The position numbers and the translations under genes were made by a program. From Microbispora sp. H13382 (GTDB lineage: Bacteria; Actinomycetota; Actinomycetes; Streptosporangiales; Streptosporangiaceae), in contig NZ_JABBXA010000005.1 in assembly GCF_014161445.1 (NCBI RefSeq), positions 372,001-436,000 of the forward strand: DNA of 64,000 nucleotides, in the 5' to 3' direction. Shown one piece after another: positions 58,802 through 64,000 of this stretch. Position 1 is the first letter of the stretch; every line of letters starts with the position of its first letter. A model generated the notes under the pieces. The model saw only the letters and a program-made list of their open reading frames with translations. It ran no database searches and had not been told where the DNA came from.

Positions 58802-61150
58802 GTGTCGCCCTCGTCACTCAGCCGTCGTCAGCTGCTTCAGGCCGTCGGCGTCGTCGGCGTCGCCTCTGCCACGGGACAAGCGCGCGACGTCACCGCGGCC
58901 TCGGCCGCCGAGGCCGCCGACGTCACCGCGGCCCCGGCGGCCGGGGCCGCGGTCGCTCCGGCCAGGGCCGACATCGGCGTGTCCGCGTATCCGTTCGGTC
59001 TCGGGCAGGTACGGCTGACCGGCGGTCGCTGGCTTGACAATCAGAACCGGACGCTCGCGTACCTGCGCTTCATCGACGCGGACCGGATGCTGCACACCTT
59101 CCGCCTCAACGCCGGGCTTTCCAGCTCGGCTCAGCCTGCCGGGGGCTGGGAGGCCCCGGGCGTCGAGCTACGCGGGCACTCGACCGGCCATCTGCTGTCC
59201 GCGCTGGCACAGGCGTACGCGGTCACCGGCGACTCGGCGTTCAAGACCAAGGGCGACTACCTGGTCAGCGCGCTGGCGGCCTGCCAGGCGGCTGCCCCGA
59301 GCCGCGGTTACCGCACCGGCTACCTGTCTGCGTTCCCCGAGAACTTCTTCGACCGGCTGGAGAGTGGCCAGCAAGTCTGGGCTCCGTGGTACACCCTTCA
59401 CAAGATCATGGCCGGCCTGCTCGACCAGTACGTGCTCGCGGGCAACGCCCAGGCCCTCAGCGTGGTCACGAACATGGCCGGCTGGGTCGACTGGCGCACC
59501 GGCCGGCTGAGCTACGCACAGATGCAGTCCGTGCTGAACACGGAGTTCGGGGGCATGAACGCCGTGCTCACCGACCTGTACCAGCAGACCGGAGACGCGC
59601 GGTGGCTGACGGCGGCACAACGTTTCGACCACGCCGCGGTCGTCGACCCGCTGGCGGCCGGCCAGGACCGGCTCGACGGTCTGCACGCCAACACCCAGAT
59701 CCCCAAGTGGATCGGCGCCGCACGGGAGTTCAAGGCCACCGGCACCACCCGCTACCGCGACATCGCCGTCAACGCCTGGAACTCCACGGTCAGCGCGCAC
59801 ACCTACGTCATCGGCGGCAACAGCCAGGCCGAGCACTTCCGGGCGCCCGGCGCGATCGCGGGCTACCTGACCAACGACACCTGCGAAAGCTGCAACACCT
59901 ACAACATGCTCAAGCTCACCCGGGAGCTGTTCACGCTCTATCCGGACCGGGCCGACCTGTTCGACTACTACGAGCGGGCCCTGCTCAACCAGATGATCGG
60001 CCAGCAGAACCCGTCCGACCCGCATGGCCACATCTGCTACTTCACCCCGCTCAACCCGGGAGGCCGCCGCGGCGTCTCCTCCAACAACGGCGGTTACAGC
60101 ACCGACTACGGCACGTTCTGGTGCTGTCAGGGCACGGGCCTGGAGACGCAGACGAAGCTCATGGACTCCGTCTACTTCTACAACGGCACCACCCTGATCG
60201 TGAACCTGTTCACGCCGTCGGTCCTCGACTGGACCCAGCGCGGCATCACGGTCACCCAGACGACGTCCTACCCTGCGGGCGACACCACCACGTTGCAGGT
60301 CACCGGCAACGTCAGCGGGTCGTGGTCGATTCGGATCCGCATCCCCGGCTGGACCACCGCTGCCACGATCAGCGTCAACGGCGCCCAGCAGAGCGTGGAC
60401 ACCACCCCCGGCACGTACGCCACCCTGACCCGATCCTGGACCAGCGGCGACACGGTCACGGTCCGCCTGCCCATGCGGGTCGTCATGAAAGCCGCCAACG
60501 ACAACCCGAACATACAGGCGATCACGTATGGACCGGTCGTCATGGCCGGCGACTACGGCACCACAACGCTCAGTGCACCACCGGCCCTGACCACCGCCTC
60601 GATCACCCGCACCAGCGGTGGCGCTCTCACCTTCACCGCCACCGCCAACGGGTCCGCAGTCAACCTGATCCCGTTCTCGGACGCCCACGGCATCAACTAC
60701 AACGTCTATTGGAACACCGCCGGTGGCACCGTCCCAACCGGCTGGGTGCGGATCGCCAACGTCACGACCGGCCTGGTGCTGGACAGCGGCGGGAACGTCG
60801 CCTCGGGGTCGAATCTGAAGCAGTGGAACTGGGACGGCAGCACGAACCTGCAGTGGCAACTCCTTGACCTGGGCGGCGGGTGGTACCGCATCGTCAACCG
60901 CACCAACGGCATGGTCGCCGACAGCTGGGGAAACACCGCCAACGGCGCCAACGTCAGGCAGGCGGCGTGGAACGGCGGCAACAACCAGCAGTGGCGGCTG
61001 AACAGCCTCGGCAACGGCCGCTACCAGATCATCAACCGCGGCACCGGCACCGCCCTCGACGGCATGGGCAACGGCACCGCCGGTTCCACCGTGGCCATGT
61101 GGACGCCGAACAACAGCACCAACAACCAATGGACCATCACAGGCATGTGA
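58802..61150 (+). CDS. Secreted GH127 (DUF1680) glycosidase with ricin-type lectin
   Basis: 782 residues with a Tat signal (SLSRRQLLQAVGVVGVAS). The GH127 (alpha/alpha)6 barrel carries the zinc/cysteine site: E362 and C364 in CESCNTYN, C441-C442 in FWCCQGTG. GH127 enzymes are beta-L-arabinofuranosidases and relatives. A beta-sandwich follows, then a C-terminal ricin-type lectin (NLQWQLLDLGGGWYRIVNR repeats). The GTG at 58802 has AGGAGG four bases upstream. Together with the two GH29 enzymes it suggests debranching of a fucose- and arabinose-bearing plant glycan. Confidence 0.9.
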   Translation: MSPSSLSRRQLLQAVGVVGVASATGQARDVTAASAAEAADVTAAPAAGAAVAPARADIGVSAYPFGLGQVRLTGGRWLDNQNRTLAYLRFIDADRMLHTFRLNAGLSSSAQPAGGWEAPGVELRGHSTGHLLSALAQAYAVTGDSAFKTKGDYLVSALAACQAAAPSRGYRTGYLSAFPENFFDRLESGQQVWAPWYTLHKIMAGLLDQYVLAGNAQALSVVTNMAGWVDWRTGRLSYAQMQSVLNTEFGGMNAVLTDLYQQTGDARWLTAAQRFDHAAVVDPLAAGQDRLDGLHANTQIPKWIGAAREFKATGTTRYRDIAVNAWNSTVSAHTYVIGGNSQAEHFRAPGAIAGYLTNDTCESCNTYNMLKLTRELFTLYPDRADLFDYYERALLNQMIGQQNPSDPHGHICYFTPLNPGGRRGVSSNNGGYSTDYGTFWCCQGTGLETQTKLMDSVYFYNGTTLIVNLFTPSVLDWTQRGITVTQTTSYPAGDTTTLQVTGNVSGSWSIRIRIPGWTTAATISVNGAQQSVDTTPGTYATLTRSWTSGDTVTVRLPMRVVMKAANDNPNIQAITYGPVVMAGDYGTTTLSAPPALTTASITRTSGGALTFTATANGSAVNLIPFSDAHGINYNVYWNTAGGTVPTGWVRIANVTTGLVLDSGGNVASGSNLKQWNWDGSTNLQWQLLDLGGGWYRIVNRTNGMVADSWGNTANGANVRQAAWNGGNNQQWRLNSLGNGRYQIINRGTGTALDGMGNGTAGSTVAMWTPNNSTNNQWTITGM

Positions 61151-61227
61151 CGGTCTCGAGCCCGCGAAAGCCCATTTCGCACTCGCGCCTCGCCGCGGCT
61201 GGCCATCGGTCGCGGCGAGACCCGGTC

Positions 61228-61366
61228 GTCGTCGCCGTGCCGCTCACGACGGGTGATGCATGCAATCAGCTACGGAAACTGACGCGAGCTTCGACGGTCA
61301 GTCCCCGTCCGGATACGACCGCTGGTGGAGCTGGCGCAGATCTGGTTGGTGCCACGCAGGGGGCAC
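61228..61366. repeat. Island arm, copy 2, with tRNA-Arg 3' core
   Basis: Second copy of the arm at 53091-53234, ending with GCAGGGGGCAC (61356-61366). The downstream terminator copy is absent here. Confidence 0.8.
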
Positions 61367-61418
61367 CAGACCTTGACCAGCGGATCAAGCCGCTGACCAG
61401 GGCGAACGACAGATCATC

Positions 61419-61450
61419 GGGCGGGTCTCCAGTTTCACGGAGTCCCGCCC
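61419..61450. terminator. Hairpin beside the integrase remnant
   Basis: GGGCGGG-T-CTCC ... GGAG-T-CCCGCCC with an 8-nt loop, between the att-like core and the integrase end. It may terminate the integrase gene. Confidence 0.6.
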
Positions 61451-61496
61451 GTTCTCGTTGGCGCTCGCTGGTTGTGGACCAGTTGTGGACCGGCTT

Positions 61497-61619
61497 TCAC
61501 GGGGTCAACGCGGCCTCGATGCGGAGGTTGTTCTGCTCCTGGCGGCCGTCGAGGCACTTGGCGTAGCGCTTCAGGAGCATGCGACAGCCGTTCTCGATCT
61601 CGGCTTCGTCCGCGCATGA
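61497..61619 (-). pseudogene. C-terminal remnant of a site-specific tyrosine integrase
   Basis: Forty codons before TGA read ...CRMLLKRYAKCLDGRQEQ then NNLRIEAALTP, a tail typical of actinomycete ICE/phage integrases (LLKRYAKC.DG......RI..AL). An in-frame TAG closes it upstream, so the catalytic domain is lost. Its 3' end faces the tRNA-derived core 130 bp away, the normal int/att layout. Confidence 0.6.
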
Positions 61620-61754
61620 CTACCTGCACGGACGGGGAGCAAGGCTTCCGCAGCCGGCGCCTCATCGTTTGCCTGTGATTCGGCAGGGGCGCAGCTCGGC
61701 GAGACGTTGTCCGGGAGGTAGAGAGCTACGGTGTCCTGTGCGTACGGTTGGCGC

Positions 61755-62918
61755 ATGTTTGAGCTGCGGCCCGCTGTACGGCGCTGGATGGTCGACGCTG
61801 CCGTGGCGGTCGTGGTGCTGGCAGCGGCGGAGATCGCCATCGCTACCGGTAGAGAGGCGCACTCCGTTTCCCGTGACTGGTTGGCGTACGTGCTCGGGGT
61901 CGTGATGGCCGCGCCGTTGCTGCTGCGGCGGCGGAGTCCCGCGGCCGCGCTGTACATCGTCTCGGCGGTGCTGTTGCTGTTCTACGCGCTGGGTTATCCG
62001 GGCTTCCCACCATCAGTGGTGCTGGCTGTGCCGCTGTACGATGCGGTGCTGGCGGGTTACCTGTGGCGGGCGCTGCCGGTGCCGGTCGCGTTTCTGTCCA
62101 TGGGCTACGTTGTGGCGGTGCGGGACGGCATGCCGCCGCTCGACGCGGTCGCGGTGTTCCTGCCATCGATGGCCTTGGTCGTGGTCGCGATGCTGCTGGG
62201 CGCGCTCGTGCGCAGCCGGCGTGCGTACGCCGGGGAGGTGCGCCAACGGCTTCGTCTGGCCGAGGAGCAGCGCCGGCGTGAGGCCGAGCGCCAGGTGGCC
62301 GAGGAGCGGCTGCGCATCGCCAGGGAGTTGCACGACACGGTGGCGCATGCGATAGCCACCATCACAGTGCAGTCCGGCGCCGCGCTGCACCTGATCGACC
62401 AGGATCCGGCGCGGGCGCGGGATGCGCTCAAGGCCATCCGGCAGACCGGCAAGGCGGCGCTGGGCGAGATGCGCACGACGCTGGGCGTGCTGCGGGCCGA
62501 CGGCGAGTCCGTCCTGGTGACCGATCGCGACGTCGGCCTCGACCGGTTGCCGGATCTTCTGGCCGCAGTGCGGGCGGCGGGTCTGGAAGTGGGGTTCGAC
62601 GGCGACATGTCCAGCCGGCGGTTGCCCGAACCGGTCGATCGCGCGGCGTACCGGATCTTGCAGGAGTCGCTGACCAACGTGCTGCGCCACGCCGGATCAG
62701 CGGCGCGTGCGCAGGTCCGTCTGGCTTGGGAGCCGGAGTGGATCGCGATCGAGGTGACCGACGACGGTGTGAGCGCCGAAGCGGAAGCGTCGGGGGGCGG
62801 GCATGGTCTGGCGGGGATGCGAGAGCGAGCTGAAGGGCTGGGCGGGTGGTTCGAGGCGGGGCCGCTGCGCGGGCGCGGTTTCCGGGTGCGGGTACGGCTA
62901 CCGCTGGAGGCGGAGTGA
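61755..62918 (+). CDS. NarL-type sensor histidine kinase (HisKA_3)
   Basis: 387 residues: four to five transmembrane helices in 10-150, coiled region, phospho-His193 (IARELHDTVAHAIATITVQSG), and HATPase_c with VTDDGVSAEA and GGGHGLAGMRERAEGLGG. It overlaps the regulator start by four bases (GTGA). Same architecture as the kinase at 10464. It lies just outside the tRNA-Arg island. Confidence 0.92.
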   Translation: MFELRPAVRRWMVDAAVAVVVLAAAEIAIATGREAHSVSRDWLAYVLGVVMAAPLLLRRRSPAAALYIVSAVLLLFYALGYPGFPPSVVLAVPLYDAVLAGYLWRALPVPVAFLSMGYVVAVRDGMPPLDAVAVFLPSMALVVVAMLLGALVRSRRAYAGEVRQRLRLAEEQRRREAERQVAEERLRIARELHDTVAHAIATITVQSGAALHLIDQDPARARDALKAIRQTGKAALGEMRTTLGVLRADGESVLVTDRDVGLDRLPDLLAAVRAAGLEVGFDGDMSSRRLPEPVDRAAYRILQESLTNVLRHAGSAARAQVRLAWEPEWIAIEVTDDGVSAEAEASGGGHGLAGMRERAEGLGGWFEAGPLRGRGFRVRVRLPLEAE

Positions 62919-63580
62919 TCCGGGTGCTGCTGGCCGACGACCAGGCCCTGGTACGGGCCGGCTTTCGATCGTTGCTCGACAGTGCGGCCGATATAGAGGT
63001 GGTGGGCGAGGCCGCCAACGGTGGGCAGGCGATCGCCTTGGTACGCGAACTGCGGCCTGACGTCGTGCTGATGGACATCCAGATGCCGGAAGTGGACGGG
63101 GTGACGGCGACCCGGAGGATCACCGATGACCCCGGGCTCTGTGGGGTACGCGTGGTCGTGCTCACCACGTTCGCGGAGGAGGCGAATGTCTTCGCCGCGC
63201 TTCGTTCCGGCGCGAGCGGATTCCTGGTGAAAGACATCGAGCCTGATGAACTGCTGCATGCGGTGCGGATCGTGGCGCGCGGCGACGCGCTGTTGTCGCC
63301 CAGTGTCACGCGGACGGTGATCGCCCGGTCCCTCGGCGTCGCCCCGGAGGCCAGGCCACGGCTGGAGCCACCGGAACTGGTCCTGCTGACCGGTCGGGAG
63401 CGCGAGGTGGTAAGGCTGGTGGCGGCCGGGCTGTCCAACGATGAGATTGCGGCGCAGTTGGTGGTCAGCCCGTTGACCGCGAAGACGCATGTGTCACGAG
63501 CCATGATCAAGGTGGGCGCGAGGGACCGGGCCCAGCTCGTGGTGTTCGCTTACCAGACGGGGCTGGTCACGCCCGGTTGA
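62915..63580 (+). CDS. NarL/LuxR-family response regulator
   Basis: 221 residues: receiver with phosphoacceptor Asp54 (VVLMDIQMPEVDG) and Lys in LVKDIEPDELL; LuxR HTH (LTGREREVVRLVAAGLSNDEIAAQLVVSPLTAKTHVSRAM). A GTG start overlaps the kinase stop. Closely similar to the regulator at 9805; together with its kinase it forms the window's second system of this type. Confidence 0.92.
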   Translation: MIRVLLADDQALVRAGFRSLLDSAADIEVVGEAANGGQAIALVRELRPDVVLMDIQMPEVDGVTATRRITDDPGLCGVRVVVLTTFAEEANVFAALRSGASGFLVKDIEPDELLHAVRIVARGDALLSPSVTRTVIARSLGVAPEARPRLEPPELVLLTGREREVVRLVAAGLSNDEIAAQLVVSPLTAKTHVSRAMIKVGARDRAQLVVFAYQTGLVTPG

Positions 63581-63676
63581 TACTCCCGCTGGAGTACGCC
63601 GACGCAGTACCCGGGGCTGGAAGGTGTCTGCCTACGGCGGACGCGCCACCCCCTCGCGGTGGCGATCATTGCGGGC

Positions 63677-64000
63677 ATGTCTGATGCCGCACTGGGCACC
63701 GGGGCGTTCTCCGGCCCGATAGGGAACGCGGAACCCGCCACGGCGAAGAGAGGGCCGCTGTTGATCACCGCCTTGTCGGCGGCGTCGGGTGGCACCGCGA
63801 TCTATCTGGCTCCGCTCGCCGCGGTGTGGCGTATGTCCTGGCCGTACGGGCTACTGTTCCTCGCCCTCGGAGCGGCGCAACTGGGCACCGGTGCCGGTGT
63901 GCTGGCGCGGCCGGTGCCGCGGCGGTTGCTGTTCGCCGCTACGGCCGCGCTGGTCGTGGTCACCTTGTGGGCGCTGACCCGGCTTGCCGGGATCCTTCCC
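63677..64000 (+). CDS. Partial membrane protein (runs off the window)
   Basis: 108 codons from ATG at 63677, open to the edge. Polar start, then hydrophobic segments (LLITALSAASGGTAIYLAPLAAVW, YGLLFLALGAAQLGTGAGVLA, LLFAATAALVVVTLWAL) give at least three transmembrane helices. Family not recognised. It follows the two-component genes and may be their target or sensor partner. The start is weakly supported. Confidence 0.55.
   Translation, partial: MSDAALGTGAFSGPIGNAEPATAKRGPLLITALSAASGGTAIYLAPLAAVWRMSWPYGLLFLALGAAQLGTGAGVLARPVPRRLLFAATAALVVVTLWALTRLAGILP

Overview
The window is about 70% GC with dense GTG/TTG starts, Tat-type signal peptides, ricin-lectin and CBM-tailed secreted glycosidases and many one-component regulators. 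This points to a filamentous actinomycete, most likely of the Streptosporangiales type (Streptosporangiaceae-like). The genus is inference; no rRNA or other phylogenetic marker lies in the window.

Layout. 0-8 kb: peptidoglycan-recycling genes (the tail of a probable MurQ etherase, a MurR/RpiR regulator, a GHL10 glycosidase, and AnmK further on), interleaved with small regulator/enzyme pairs, each with a clear palindromic operator between the divergent genes (HxlR/aldo-keto reductase, CMD protein/TetR, alpha/beta hydrolase/MarR). 9.8-18.4 kb: a NarL-type two-component pair, gamma-glutamyltransferase, a Baeyer-Villiger-type monooxygenase, SURF1, small membrane proteins and a hemerythrin protein. 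18.5-24.2 kb: arylamine N-acetyltransferase, then an OmpR-type regulator followed by an unusual 1,296-residue protein that fuses a histidine kinase to a DUF4173-like membrane domain. 24.2-30.8 kb: a D-amino-acid block (N-acyl-D-amino-acid deacylase, DSD/D-threonine-aldolase-fold enzyme, RidA, unknown TIM-barrel-like protein). 30.8-32.7 kb: an Abi_2/HEPN protein preceded by a compact potentially structured leader, then a TetR/rhodanese pair.

32.7-47.1 kb is a beta-glucan utilisation locus of CebR/CebEFG/BglC type: LacI regulator, GH1 beta-glucosidase, two ABC permeases, a lipoprotein sugar-binding protein, and two secreted endo-beta-1,3-glucanases (GH81 and GH16) with near-identical CBM6 modules. 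Copies of a palindromic operator centred on GAGAGCGCTCTC sit upstream of the binding-protein gene, GH81 and GH16, so they look like one regulon. A tnpB-only IS605-type element has landed exactly in the permease/beta-glucosidase junction and supplies both a stop codon and a Shine-Dalgarno sequence.

50.5-61.6 kb is an integration hot spot at a tRNA-Arg(CCG) gene. The tRNA 3' end plus its terminator is partly duplicated at 53.2 kb, its 11-nt core recurs at 61.36 kb, a ~140-bp arm precedes both copies, and an integrase C-terminal remnant follows. The cargo is a nitronate-monooxygenase-like enzyme, several broken genes, and three secreted lectin-tailed glycosidases (two GH29 alpha-L-fucosidases and one GH127). 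The window closes with a second NarL-type kinase/regulator pair and a partial membrane protein.

A window-wide oddity is that short tandem duplications repeatedly lie across or just beyond stop codons (at least six genes), alongside 11- to 16-bp minisatellites between genes.
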